Assembly: GCF_042683665.1 (NCBI RefSeq)
Contig: NZ_JBHUOO010000048.1
Length of the DNA: 64,000 nucleotides
Reading direction: 5' to 3' (one strand)
Origin: Leeuwenhoekiella polynyae
Lineage (GTDB): Bacteria > Bacteroidota > Bacteroidia > Flavobacteriales > Flavobacteriaceae
Within the stretch, counting starts at the first letter, position 1; each line of letters begins with the position of its first letter. Below are positions 42,476-49,743 of this stretch, in pieces. Position numbers and translations under genes: made by a program. The notes under the pieces were generated by a model, which made no database searches, was not told the origin of the DNA, and worked only from the letters and a program-made list of their open reading frames with translations.

Positions 42476-42670
42476 ATGTTAATTATACCAGTAAAAGACG
42501 GAGAAAATATCGATAGAGCGCTGAAGCGTTTCAAAAGAAAATTTGATAGAACGGGAACAATGCGTAAGCTGCGTGATCGTCAAGCTTTCACAAAACCTTC
42601 TGTTTCACGTAGAAGAGAAATTCAGAAAGCATCTTATATTCAAGGGCTTCGCGATCAAGAGAATATTTAA
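42476..42670 (+). CDS. rpsU: 30S ribosomal protein bS21
   Basis: The 64-residue basic protein has the bS21 pattern: MLIIPVKDGENIDRALKRFKRKFDRTGTMRKLRDRQAFTKPSVSRR. It binds near the 3' end of 16S rRNA on the 30S platform. In Flavobacteriia it takes part in hiding the anti-Shine-Dalgarno sequence, so its own strong SD is expected to make its translation rise when bS21 is scarce (published work on F. johnsoniae; inferred here from the conserved layout). It is a single-gene unit with a consensus promoter and a strong terminator. Confidence 0.95.
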   Translation: MLIIPVKDGENIDRALKRFKRKFDRTGTMRKLRDRQAFTKPSVSRRREIQKASYIQGLRDQENI

Positions 42671-42740
42671 TATTCCGTCGGTGAGATTAGTTCTTGCCAG
42701 GGATTATTAACAGAGAGACTAATCCTCTTTCAAAATATTA

Positions 42741-42775
42741 AATCTGCTAAGAGTAATCTTAGCAGATTTTTTTTT
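42741..42775 (+). terminator. rpsU terminator
   Basis: A 12-bp perfect stem (42741-42752 with 42757-42768; AATCTGCTAAGA) with a GTAA loop runs into a nine-base T run. Confidence 0.92.
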
Positions 42776-43051
42776 GTTTTATAATTAGGCTTCGAGGTGA
42801 TTGTTGCGCTGGGTTTATTACTCATTAAATTGAATTCTGGAGGTGTCTTATAAACAATTATTCGTGATTCTCTGTGGTTGTAAATAAGCTATTTAAAAGG
42901 TAGTGGTGCTTATAGGTGCGTCAAAAGTCAGCCCATATTCATACCATTTTCGCCTACAGATTTTGTGGTAAAGTGTGGTTGGGCTGTGGTTTCAGTGTGG
43001 TGTCATTATGCTTTTACTTGGGAAATGAGTATCTTTCTTTAAAACTAAATT
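42776..43051. other. Non-coding spacer between rpsU and xerC
   Basis: No open frame or RNA gene is evident. The spacer holds a TATCTTTC sequence near 43027 (one mismatch to the -7 consensus) that could drive xerC, and four phased TGTGG repeats described separately. Confidence 0.6.
42964..43000 (+). repeat. Four TGTGG repeats in helical phase upstream of xerC
   Basis: TGTGG occurs at 42964, 42974, 42985 and 42996, spaced 10, 11 and 11 bp, so all copies face the same side of the helix. They end 52 bp before the xerC start and just upstream of a possible -7 element. Such an array could bind a multimeric regulator; no protein is known to me for it. Confidence 0.45.
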
Positions 43052-43942
43052 ATGCAGATCAAATCGTTTGTTGACTATTTAGAGCTGGAGAAAAATTACA
43101 GTAAGCATACTTTATTGGCATATACAAATGATCTTGAAGTTTTTTTTAAGTTTCTTGAAGCTGAGTTTGGTGTAGAATCTGCGAATGAAGTAGAATACAC
43201 CTATGTGAGGTCTTGGATTGTCACGCTTTCTGATTCTGGTTTGACACATAGAAGTATAAATAGAAAAATAGCTTCTCTGAAAGCTTTTTTTAAATTTTTG
43301 CAGAGAACGGGAGGTGTAGAGGTTAATCCGTTAGCAAAACATAAATCTTTAAAAATTAAAAAAGAGATACAAGTTCCTTTCTCTAATAAGGAAATAGATT
43401 CGGTTATAAATAATTTAGCCAATGCTCAGGAATTTTCTGAATCTCGTGATTTCCTGATTGTGTCGTTGTTTTACGCTACCGGAATAAGACGAAGTGAGTT
43501 GATTGATTTAAAAACTTCTGATGTTGATTTTAATTCGCACACTATAAAAGTACTAGGAAAACGTAACAAAGAGCGAATTATTCCTATGATCAGTTGGTTA
43601 GAAGATGGAATAAAACGATATCAAGAATTGCTTTCAAACAAAGGCTTTGATAAAAATGAAGAGAATTTATTGCTCACAGATAAGGGTGCTAAATTATATG
43701 AAACGTTTGTTTACCGAACGATAAATCGTTATTTTAGTAAGGTGTCCCGAAAAATCAAAACGAGTCCGCATGTGCTTCGGCATACCTTTGCGACTCATTT
43801 GCTTAATAATGGGGCAGATTTAAATGCTGTTAAAGAATTATTAGGGCACGCTAGTTTAGCTGCTACCCAGGTTTACACGCATACAAGTATGGCAGAGTTG
43901 GGAAGGGTCTACCAAAAAGCGCACCCCAGAAATTCTAAATAA
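43052..43942 (+). CDS. xerC: Tyrosine recombinase XerC
   Basis: This 296-residue protein has the N-terminal SAM-like core-binding domain (residues 1-90) and the tyrosine recombinase catalytic domain. The active-site residues are Arg146 (TGIRRSEL), Lys170 (LGKRNKERIIP), His240 and Arg243 (SPHVLRHTFATHLL), His266 (LLGHASLAATQ) and the nucleophile Tyr275 (VYTHTS). Length and motifs match the Xer proteins that resolve chromosome dimers at dif. There are no phage or integron genes nearby, so a housekeeping XerC is the best reading. hpf follows 43 bp later. Confidence 0.92.
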   Translation: MQIKSFVDYLELEKNYSKHTLLAYTNDLEVFFKFLEAEFGVESANEVEYTYVRSWIVTLSDSGLTHRSINRKIASLKAFFKFLQRTGGVEVNPLAKHKSLKIKKEIQVPFSNKEIDSVINNLANAQEFSESRDFLIVSLFYATGIRRSELIDLKTSDVDFNSHTIKVLGKRNKERIIPMISWLEDGIKRYQELLSNKGFDKNEENLLLTDKGAKLYETFVYRTINRYFSKVSRKIKTSPHVLRHTFATHLLNNGADLNAVKELLGHASLAATQVYTHTSMAELGRVYQKAHPRNSK

Positions 43943-43985
43943 CAGTAGAATTTAACCAATTAGTAACCCTTTAATATGTGGATCT

Positions 43986-44288
43986 ATGAAAGTAAATGTG
44001 CAAACACCCCATTTTGTAGCAGATCAAAAGCTGATTAATTTTATTCAGAAAAAGATGAATAAGCTTGAACAATTTTATGATCACGTAATTTATGCAGATG
44101 TTTTTTTAAAAGTTGAAAACACAAGCACTAGGCAGAACAAAATCGTCGAAATTTTGCTAAGTGTTCCAGGTAACGAATTGATAGTGAAAAAACAAGCAAA
44201 ATCATTTGAGGAAGGAGCTGATAGCTGTGCACAATCTTTAGAGCGATTATTGGTTAAGCGAAAACAAAAAATTAGGGCTACAGCCTGA
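43986..44288 (+). CDS. hpf: Ribosome hibernation promoting factor, short form
   Basis: The 100-residue protein has the HPF/RaiA beta-alpha fold: MKVNVQTPHFVADQKLINFIQKKMNKLEQFYDHV, the middle EILLSVPGNELIVKKQAKSFEEGADSCAQSLERLL, and a Lys/Arg-rich tail. It lacks the C-terminal domain of long HPF, so it would inactivate single ribosomes or work with another factor. It binds the decoding region of the 30S subunit in slow growth. It lies between xerC and the tRNA-tuf operon. Confidence 0.88.
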   Translation: MKVNVQTPHFVADQKLINFIQKKMNKLEQFYDHVIYADVFLKVENTSTRQNKIVEILLSVPGNELIVKKQAKSFEEGADSCAQSLERLLVKRKQKIRATA

Positions 44289-44307
44289 AAAAAAATAAAA
44301 AAAAGTT

Positions 44308-44336
44308 TTGTGGATTATAAATTTATTCTACATTTG
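44308..44336 (+). promoter_or_regulatory. Promoter of the tRNA-tuf operon
   Basis: TTG at 44308-44310 (within TTTTG) and TACATTTG at 44329-44336 are separated by 18 bp, matching the -33/-7 consensus. The tRNA-Thr gene starts 49 nt downstream of it. Confidence 0.72.
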
Positions 44337-44385
44337 CACTCCGTTAGAAATAGCGGAGTTTTTTACACTTAGAAAAGTGATAAAG

Positions 44386-44459
44386 GCCGATGTAGCTCAG
44401 CTGGCTAGAGCAGCTGATTTGTAATCAGCAGGTCGTGGGTTCGAGTCCCTCCATCGGCT
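44386..44459 (+). tRNA. tRNA-Thr (anticodon TGT)
   Basis: The 74-nt sequence folds into a complete cloverleaf. The acceptor arm GCCGATG pairs with CATCGGC, and the anticodon arm GCTGA-TTTGTAA-TCAGC has TGT at positions 34-36. The T arm is GTGGG-TTCGAGT-CCCTC. The CCA end is not encoded. It is the first tRNA of the operon. Confidence 0.95.
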
Positions 44460-44511
44460 CTTTTTAAAGTTCTTTTAGATCGAAGTAAAGATTGTTTTTA
44501 GAGCTTGCGTG

Positions 44512-44526
44512 GAGCGCAGTCGAAGC
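44512..44526 (+). repeat. GAGCGCAGTCGAAGC motif in the tRNA spacer
   Basis: This GC-rich 15-mer stands out in the AT-rich spacer between tRNA-Thr and tRNA-Tyr. From memory, the same core recurs between genes in many Bacteroidota genomes, so it may be a copy of a dispersed short repeat. I cannot see another copy in this window. Confidence 0.35.
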
Positions 44527-44556
44527 GTTTTTTGAAATACTGATAATACCAATATT

Positions 44557-44639
44557 GGGGAGATACTCAAGCGGCCAACGAGGACAGACTGTAACTCTGT
44601 TGTCATTAGACTTCGCAGGTTCGAATCCTGCTCTCCCCA
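44557..44639 (+). tRNA. tRNA-Tyr (anticodon GTA)
   Basis: The 83-nt gene is class II, with a long variable arm. The acceptor GGGGAGA pairs with TCTCCCC, and the anticodon arm ACAGA-CTGTAAC-TCTGT carries GTA. The CCA end is not encoded. Confidence 0.95.
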
Positions 44640-44697
44640 CAATTATTTTTTTTATTTGTGCTAATTAATAAATTTTTATTAATTTTGGCGCCGCAAT

Positions 44698-44770
44698 GCG
44701 GGAGTAGCTCAGTTGGTAGAGCGTCAGCCTTCCAAGCTGAATGTCGCCGGTTCGAACCCGGTCTCCCGCT
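44698..44770 (+). tRNA. tRNA-Gly (anticodon TCC)
   Basis: The 73-nt gene has acceptor GCGGGAG pairing with CTCCCGC and anticodon arm TCAGC-CTTCCAA-GCTGA with TCC at 34-36. CCA is not encoded. The 168-nt spacer behind it has weak hairpins but no gene I can support. Confidence 0.95.
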
Positions 44771-44938
44771 CTAAATAGCCTCCTTTGTTGAGGGTATTTA
44801 AAATCGGATTTTTCGATTTGTTTAAACCAAACCTGATAGGCTTTGGTTATAGTCATTTATGACTTTTGTTAGCCCTTTAGCTGAGTAGGTCAGCCCGGGC
44901 AATTCAGACTTCGGTCGTTTTGAATGGGAAATTTATAA

Positions 44939-45010
44939 GCCGACGTAGCTCAGGGGTAGAGCGTTTCCTTGGTAAGGAAGAGGCCACGGGTTCAAATCCC
45001 GTCGTTGGCT
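44939..45010 (+). tRNA. tRNA-Thr (anticodon GGT)
   Basis: The 72-nt gene has acceptor GCCGACG pairing with CGTTGGC (one G-T pair) and an anticodon loop TTGGTAA with GGT. CCA is not encoded. A short hairpin (TAGCAG-TCG-CTGCTA, 45014-45028) follows at once and may guide 3' processing of the tRNA-tuf transcript. Confidence 0.93.
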
Positions 45011-45148
45011 CAATAGCAGTCGCTGCTACTTAAACGGGTGCCTATGGCGCTCAGTTTTTTGTGCGTTTTAGTAAAACCATATAGCTGGCGTGTCAGGTAA
45101 GTTTAAAATTAAACACTAATAATAACTAAGATTAAAATTATTTAAATC

Positions 45149-46336
45149 ATGGCAAAGGCAACATTTGATCGTTCCAAACCTCACTTAAATATTGGTACTA
45201 TAGGGCACGTTGACCACGGTAAAACTACCTTAACTGCTGCTATTACTACTGTACTTGCTAACGCAGGTCTTTCTGAATTAAGAAGTTTTGACTCTATTGA
45301 CAACGCTCCTGAAGAAAAAGAAAGAGGTATTACTATTAACACTTCTCACGTAGAGTATGCTACGGCTAACCGTCACTATGCGCACGTTGACTGTCCGGGT
45401 CACGCGGATTACGTAAAAAACATGGTAACTGGTGCTGCTCAAATGGATGGTGCTATTCTTGTTGTTGCTGCAACTGATGGTCCTATGCCACAAACTCGTG
45501 AGCATATCCTTCTTGGTCGTCAGGTAGGTATTCCTCGTATTGTTGTATTCATGAATAAAGTGGATATGGTTGATGATGAGGAGCTTCTTGAGCTAGTTGA
45601 GATGGAGGTTAGAGATCTTCTTAGTTTCTATGAGTATGATGGTGACAATGGTCCTGTTGTTCAGGGGTCTGCTTTAGGTGGATTGAATGGTGAGCAAAAA
45701 TGGGTTGATAAGATTATGGAGCTTATGGATGCTGTAGATAATTGGATTGAATTGCCTGCTCGTGATGTTGATAAGCCTTTCTTGATGCCTATTGAAGATG
45801 TATTCTCTATTACTGGTCGTGGTACTGTTGCTACTGGTCGTATTGAAACTGGTGTTGCTAATACTGGAGATCCTGTTGAGATCATAGGTATGGGGGCAGA
45901 AAAACTTACTTCTACTATTACTGGAGTTGAGATGTTCCGTAAGATACTAGATAGAGGTGAAGCTGGAGATAACGTAGGTATCTTATTGAGAGGTATTGAA
46001 AAGTCACAGATCACTCGCGGTATGGTTATTACTAAGCCAGGTTCTGTAACTCCTCACTCTAAGTTTAAAGCTGAGGTTTATATCCTTAAGAAAGAAGAAG
46101 GTGGTCGTCACACGCCATTCCACAATAACTACCGTCCGCAATTCTATGTGCGTACAACTGACGTAACTGGTAACATATCTCTTCCTGATGGAGTAGAAAT
46201 GGTTATGCCGGGAGATAACTTGACTATTACTGTTGAGTTGATTCAGACAATTGCAATGAATGTAGGTCTTCGTTTTGCTATCCGTGAAGGTGGTAGAACA
46301 GTAGGTGCAGGACAGGTAACTGAAATTCTTGAATAA
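45149..46336 (+). CDS. tuf: Elongation factor Tu
   Basis: EF-Tu delivers aminoacyl-tRNA to the ribosome. The 395-residue protein has all GTPase motifs (GHVDHGKTT, the DCPGH switch, NKVD), the RGITI effector loop and the intact second and third domains (HTPFHNNYRPQFYVRTTDVTG, GRTVGAGQVTEIL). It lies behind four tRNA genes and before tRNA-Trp, the same tRNA order as the E. coli tufB operon. There is no Shine-Dalgarno sequence before the ATG; the leader is A/T-rich. Confidence 0.98.
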   Translation: MAKATFDRSKPHLNIGTIGHVDHGKTTLTAAITTVLANAGLSELRSFDSIDNAPEEKERGITINTSHVEYATANRHYAHVDCPGHADYVKNMVTGAAQMDGAILVVAATDGPMPQTREHILLGRQVGIPRIVVFMNKVDMVDDEELLELVEMEVRDLLSFYEYDGDNGPVVQGSALGGLNGEQKWVDKIMELMDAVDNWIELPARDVDKPFLMPIEDVFSITGRGTVATGRIETGVANTGDPVEIIGMGAEKLTSTITGVEMFRKILDRGEAGDNVGILLRGIEKSQITRGMVITKPGSVTPHSKFKAEVYILKKEEGGRHTPFHNNYRPQFYVRTTDVTGNISLPDGVEMVMPGDNLTITVELIQTIAMNVGLRFAIREGGRTVGAGQVTEILE

Positions 46337-46362
46337 TCACGAATTATAAGTTTTAAAGAATT

Positions 46363-46396
46363 AAGGCGTTCGTGTAAGCGAATGCCTTGATTTTTA
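46363..46396 (+). terminator. Terminator after tuf
   Basis: A 10-bp stem with one G-T pair (46363-46372 with 46379-46388; AAGGCGTTCG) and a 6-nt loop is followed by GATTTTT. Confidence 0.78.
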
Positions 46397-46436
46397 TAAT
46401 AAAGAATAAGGTTTTCTTTTTTGAATATCTTGTTAT

Positions 46437-46509
46437 ACGGGTTTAGCTCAGTTGGTAGAGCACTGGTCTCCAAAACCAGGTGTCGGGAGTTCGAGCCTCT
46501 CAACCCGTG
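46437..46509 (+). tRNA. tRNA-Trp (anticodon CCA)
   Basis: The 73-nt gene has acceptor ACGGGTT pairing with AACCCGT, and anticodon arm CTGGT-CTCCAAA-ACCAG with CCA. The terminal CCA is not encoded. It precedes secE, a position for tRNA-Trp known in several bacterial phyla. Confidence 0.95.
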
Positions 46510-46597
46510 CAATGATCGAATTTCTTCGATTTCAATAATAAAGCTGCTTAGCGGTTTAATTTAAAAGGCAAAGTGTCTTTTTATAGAGTTAAATAAT

Positions 46598-46795
46598 ATG
46601 GCTGGATTAATTAATTACCTTCAGGAGTCTTACAACGAATTGAAAAATCACGTTACTTGGACTCCGCTTTCAGAAGCTCAACGTCTTACTGTTGTTGTAG
46701 TGGTTTTCACTATCATTTTTTCATTAGCAATTTGGGGAGTTGATACTGTTTTTAGTAGAGCTATTAAGGCGTATTTTAATCTGGTAGGAGCTTAA
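46598..46795 (+). CDS. secE: Preprotein translocase subunit SecE
   Basis: SecE is the small essential clamp subunit of the SecYEG channel. The 65-residue protein has the amphipathic LQESYNELKNHVTWTPLSEAQ and one membrane helix (VVVVFTIIFSLAIWGVDTVF), the minimal single-helix form. It is the first gene of the secE-nusG-rplKAJL run, 10 bp before nusG. Confidence 0.95.
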   Translation: MAGLINYLQESYNELKNHVTWTPLSEAQRLTVVVVVFTIIFSLAIWGVDTVFSRAIKAYFNLVGA

Positions 46796-46805
46796 ATTAA
46801 TCACA

Positions 46806-47366
46806 ATGGCTATAACAAACAATACCAAAGATAAAGACTGGTACGTGGTAAGGGCCGTAAGTGGTCAAGAAAACAAGGTTAAGGGGTATATCGAGCAAGA
46901 GATATCTCGTTTTAATCTTGAAGATTACATTGAGCAGGTTCTTGTTCCTACTGAGAAGGTTGTTCAGATCCGCAACGGTAAAAAAATTAATAAAGAGCGT
47001 GTTTACTTTCCGGGTTATATCATGATTCATGCGAATCTTGGAGGTGAAGTAACGCATATGATTAAGTCTATAAACGGTGTGATTGGTTTTTTAGGTGAGG
47101 TAAAAGGAGGAGATCCTGTGCCGCTTAGAACATCAGAGGTTAATAGGATGTTAGGTAAGGTTGATGAATTAGCTGTTAAAACAGATAATGTAGCGATACC
47201 TTTTGTTCTTGGAGAGACGGTGAAAGTTATAGATGGTCCTTTTAATGGTTTTAACGGTACTGTTGAAAACATCAATGAGGAAAAGCGTAAGCTTGAGGTG
47301 ATGGTTAAGATCTTTGGAAGAAAGACTCCATTAGAGTTGAGTTATATGCAAGTTGAGAAAGTATAA
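46806..47366 (+). CDS. nusG: Transcription termination/antitermination factor NusG
   Basis: NusG rides on RNA polymerase and couples it to ribosomes and Rho. The 186-residue protein has the NGN domain (WYVVRAVSGQENKVKGYIE, KKINKERVYFPGYIMIH) and a C-terminal KOW domain (ETVKVIDGPFNGFNGTVENIN). The NGN domain begins after a short hydrophilic extension of about 11 residues. It is translated from the same operon as secE. Confidence 0.96.
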   Translation: MAITNNTKDKDWYVVRAVSGQENKVKGYIEQEISRFNLEDYIEQVLVPTEKVVQIRNGKKINKERVYFPGYIMIHANLGGEVTHMIKSINGVIGFLGEVKGGDPVPLRTSEVNRMLGKVDELAVKTDNVAIPFVLGETVKVIDGPFNGFNGTVENINEEKRKLEVMVKIFGRKTPLELSYMQVEKV

Positions 47367-47435
47367 GTGTTACACATATATTAGATATCGTTCTTCTGCT
47401 TCCACTAAAGAACATATCAAACTAAATTTTTAAAA

Positions 47436-47873
47436 ATGGCAAAAGAAGTAAGTAAGGTTGTTAAGTTGCAAGTTAAGGGAGGTGCAGCAAATCCTTCCCC
47501 ACCTGTTGGACCAGCTTTAGGTGCTGCCGGAGTTAATATTATGGAGTTTTGTAAGCAGTTTAATGCTAGAACTCAAGATAAAGCCGGTAAAGTACTTCCT
47601 GTAGTTATTACTGTTTATGGTGATAAGTCTTTTGACTTTGTGGTAAAAACACCACCAGCTGCCATCCAATTAATGGAAGCAGCTAAGATCAAAGGAGGTT
47701 CTGGTGAGCCTAACCGTAAAAAAGTTGCTAGTGTAACTTGGGATCAAATTAGAGCTATCTCTGAAGACAAAATGCCAGATCTTAACGCGTTTACAGTAGA
47801 AAGTGCGATGAGAATGGTTGCGGGAACTGCAAGGTCTATGGGAATAACTGTAAAAGGGCAGGCTCCTTTTTAA
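47436..47873 (+). CDS. rplK: 50S ribosomal protein uL11
   Basis: The 145-residue protein shows the uL11 pattern: KLQVKGGAANPSPPVGPALGAAGVNIMEFCKQFNA, the Pro-rich N-terminal rRNA contact, and the C-terminal GTARSMGITVKG. It forms the stalk base that binds the GTPase-associated rRNA. It is 21 bp before rplA in the ribosomal operon. There is no Shine-Dalgarno sequence. Confidence 0.97.
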   Translation: MAKEVSKVVKLQVKGGAANPSPPVGPALGAAGVNIMEFCKQFNARTQDKAGKVLPVVITVYGDKSFDFVVKTPPAAIQLMEAAKIKGGSGEPNRKKVASVTWDQIRAISEDKMPDLNAFTVESAMRMVAGTARSMGITVKGQAPF

Positions 47874-47894
47874 CATCCAAAAAAGCAATTTAAA

Positions 47895-48593
47895 ATGGCA
47901 AAAGTAACAAAGAAGCAAAAAGAAGCACGGGCTAAAGTAGATACAAGTTCTACCTATACATTGGCTGAAGCTTCTGCTTTAATAAAAGAAGTAAGCAAAG
48001 TAAATTTTGATCCTTCTGTTGACTTGGCTGTGCGTCTTAATGTAGATCCGCGTAAAGCGAATCAAATGGTTCGTGGAGTGGTAACACTTCCTCACGGAAC
48101 TGGTAAAGATGTGAAGGTTCTTGCTCTGGTAACTCCAGATAAAGAAGCTGAAGCTAAAGAAGCGGGAGCTGACTTTGTAGGTCTTGATGAGTATTTAGAG
48201 AAAATCAAAGGCGGTTGGACAGATGTTGATGTGATCATCACTATGCCAAGCGTTATGGGTAAGTTAGGTCCTTTAGGACGTGTGTTGGGTCCTCGTGGCT
48301 TGATGCCTAACCCTAAAACCGGTACTGTAACTATGGATGTGGCAAAGGCTGTATCTGATGTTAAGGCTGGTAAGATTGACTTTAAAGTTGATAAGACAGG
48401 TATTGTACACGCAGCGATTGGTAAAGCGTCTTTTGATGCTGATAAAATTGCGGCTAATGCAAGAGAATTGATAACCACATTAGTAAAATTGAAGCCTACT
48501 GCATCTAAGGGTGTTTATATTAAAAGCATCTTTATGTCTAGTACTATGAGTCCTAGCGTTGAAGTAGATTCAAAACGTTTTGCTGAGCAGTAA
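47895..48593 (+). CDS. rplA: 50S ribosomal protein uL1
   Basis: The 232-residue protein has the uL1 signature regions VDLAVRLNVDPRKANQMVRG, MPSVMGKLGPLGRVLGPRGL and MPNPKTGTVT. uL1 shapes the E-site stalk and in many bacteria represses its own operon by binding the rplK leader; whether it does so here is not shown. It lies 10 bp before rplJ. Confidence 0.97.
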   Translation: MAKVTKKQKEARAKVDTSSTYTLAEASALIKEVSKVNFDPSVDLAVRLNVDPRKANQMVRGVVTLPHGTGKDVKVLALVTPDKEAEAKEAGADFVGLDEYLEKIKGGWTDVDVIITMPSVMGKLGPLGRVLGPRGLMPNPKTGTVTMDVAKAVSDVKAGKIDFKVDKTGIVHAAIGKASFDADKIAANARELITTLVKLKPTASKGVYIKSIFMSSTMSPSVEVDSKRFAEQ

Positions 48594-48603
48594 AAGTTAA
48601 ATT

Positions 48604-49125
48604 ATGACAAGAGAAGAAAAATCACAAGTAATAGAAGATTTGACTGCGCAGTTGGCTGATAGTGCTCATATATATTTAGCAGACATTTCTGGTTTAAATG
48701 CAGAAACTACTTCTAGGTTGAGAAGAGCATGTTTTAAAGCAAACGTAAAACTAGCCGTGGTTAAAAATACATTGCTTGCAAAAGCAATGGAGAGCTCAGA
48801 TAAAGATTTTGGTGAATTACCTGCTACTTTAAAAGGTAATACTTCAATTATGCTTTCTGAGACTGGTAACGCGCCAGCTAAGGTGATTAAAGAATTTCGT
48901 AAGAAATCTGACAAGCCTTTGCTTAAAGGAGCGTTTATTGAAGAGGCTATCTATATAGGTGACGAGCAATTAGACGCTTTAGTAGATATCAAGTCGAAAG
49001 AAGAACTTGTTGGGGAGATCGTTGGTCTACTTCAATCGCCTGCTAAGAACGTTATTAGCGCTCTTAAATCAGGAGGTTCAACAATCGCTGGCCTTGTTAA
49101 AACCCTTCAAGAAAGAGAAGGTTAA
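48604..49125 (+). CDS. rplJ: 50S ribosomal protein uL10
   Basis: The 173-residue protein has the uL10 rRNA-binding domain (TREEKSQVIEDLTAQLADSAHIYLADISGLNAETTSRLRR, KVVKNTLL-like AVVKNTLLAKAM) and the C-terminal helix that carries bL12 dimers (NVISALKSGGSTIAGLVKTLQ). It anchors the stalk and often controls its own operon. rplL follows 55 bp later. Confidence 0.97.
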   Translation: MTREEKSQVIEDLTAQLADSAHIYLADISGLNAETTSRLRRACFKANVKLAVVKNTLLAKAMESSDKDFGELPATLKGNTSIMLSETGNAPAKVIKEFRKKSDKPLLKGAFIEEAIYIGDEQLDALVDIKSKEELVGEIVGLLQSPAKNVISALKSGGSTIAGLVKTLQEREG

Positions 49126-49180
49126 TAAAGTACGCACTTAATAATTATAATAAAGAATTTTTTTTTAAAACGATAGAAAA

Positions 49181-49555
49181 ATGGCAGATTTAAAAGATTT
49201 CGCAGAACAACTAGTTAACTTAACTGTAAAAGAAGTAAATGAGTTAGCTACTATTTTAAAAGATGAGTATGGTATCGAGCCTGCAGCAGCAGCTGTAGCT
49301 GTGGCTGGTCCTGCTGGAGGTGGTGATGACGCTGCTGAAGAGCAGACTGAATTTGATGTAATCCTTAAAGCCGCTGGTGGTTCTAAACTTGCAGTTGTAA
49401 AACTTGTAAAAGAATTAACTGGAGCTGGTCTTAAAGATGCAAAGGAGCTTGTTGATAACGCGCCAAGCCCAATTAAAGAAGGTATCGCTAAAGATGAAGC
49501 AGAGGCTATCAAATCTCAATTAGAAGAAGCTGGAGCTGAAGTTGAGCTTAAGTAA
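49181..49555 (+). CDS. rplL: 50S ribosomal protein bL12
   Basis: The 124-residue protein has the dimerisation domain (residues 1-35), an Ala/Gly hinge (AAAAVAVAGPAGGGDDAA) and the C-terminal factor-binding domain (VILKAAGGSKLAVVKLVKELT, GLKDAKELVDNAPSPIKE). It recruits translation GTPases. It ends before an intergenic region with two hairpins that precedes rpoB. Confidence 0.97.
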   Translation: MADLKDFAEQLVNLTVKEVNELATILKDEYGIEPAAAAVAVAGPAGGGDDAAEEQTEFDVILKAAGGSKLAVVKLVKELTGAGLKDAKELVDNAPSPIKEGIAKDEAEAIKSQLEEAGAEVELK

Positions 49556-49577
49556 GCTTAACTACTATAAATACAAG

Positions 49578-49616
49578 GGTTTAGGTCTGTTCGTTTATTC
49601 GAAATAGGCCTAAACC
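49578..49616 (+). promoter_or_regulatory. First hairpin of the rplL-rpoB spacer
   Basis: GGTTTAGGTCT pairs with AGGCCTAAACC over 11 bp with one wobble, enclosing a 17-nt loop. In many bacteria this spacer carries an attenuator or RNase III site that lowers rpoBC relative to rplJL; that role here is inference. Confidence 0.6.
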
Positions 49617-49688
49617 ATTTGTCGTATATAAGGTTTTCTTAATTATTACGACTATTATTGCCTTAGATTTCTTATGTTAAGAGATCTC

Positions 49689-49720
49689 AGAACCTGAAAA
49701 ATCAGGTTCTCAATTTATTT
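49689..49720 (+). terminator. Second hairpin of the rplL-rpoB spacer (likely partial terminator)
   Basis: AGAACCTGA and TCAGGTTCT form a perfect 9-bp stem around AAAA, followed by CAATTTATTTT. Since rpoB must still be transcribed, it probably terminates only part of the transcripts. Confidence 0.65.
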
Positions 49721-49743
49721 TAATTAAATTCCGTTCGTTGAAG

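Noticed and set aside
43052..43942. Tyrosine recombinase as a sign of an integrated mobile element
   Set aside because: Length and motifs are those of housekeeping XerC, and no attachment repeats, cargo or phage genes surround it.
44771..44938. Possible degenerate tRNA between tRNA-Gly and tRNA-Thr
   Set aside because: Some short D-arm-like sequence (TAGCTGAGTAGGTCAG) occurs, but no acceptor, anticodon or T arm can be built.
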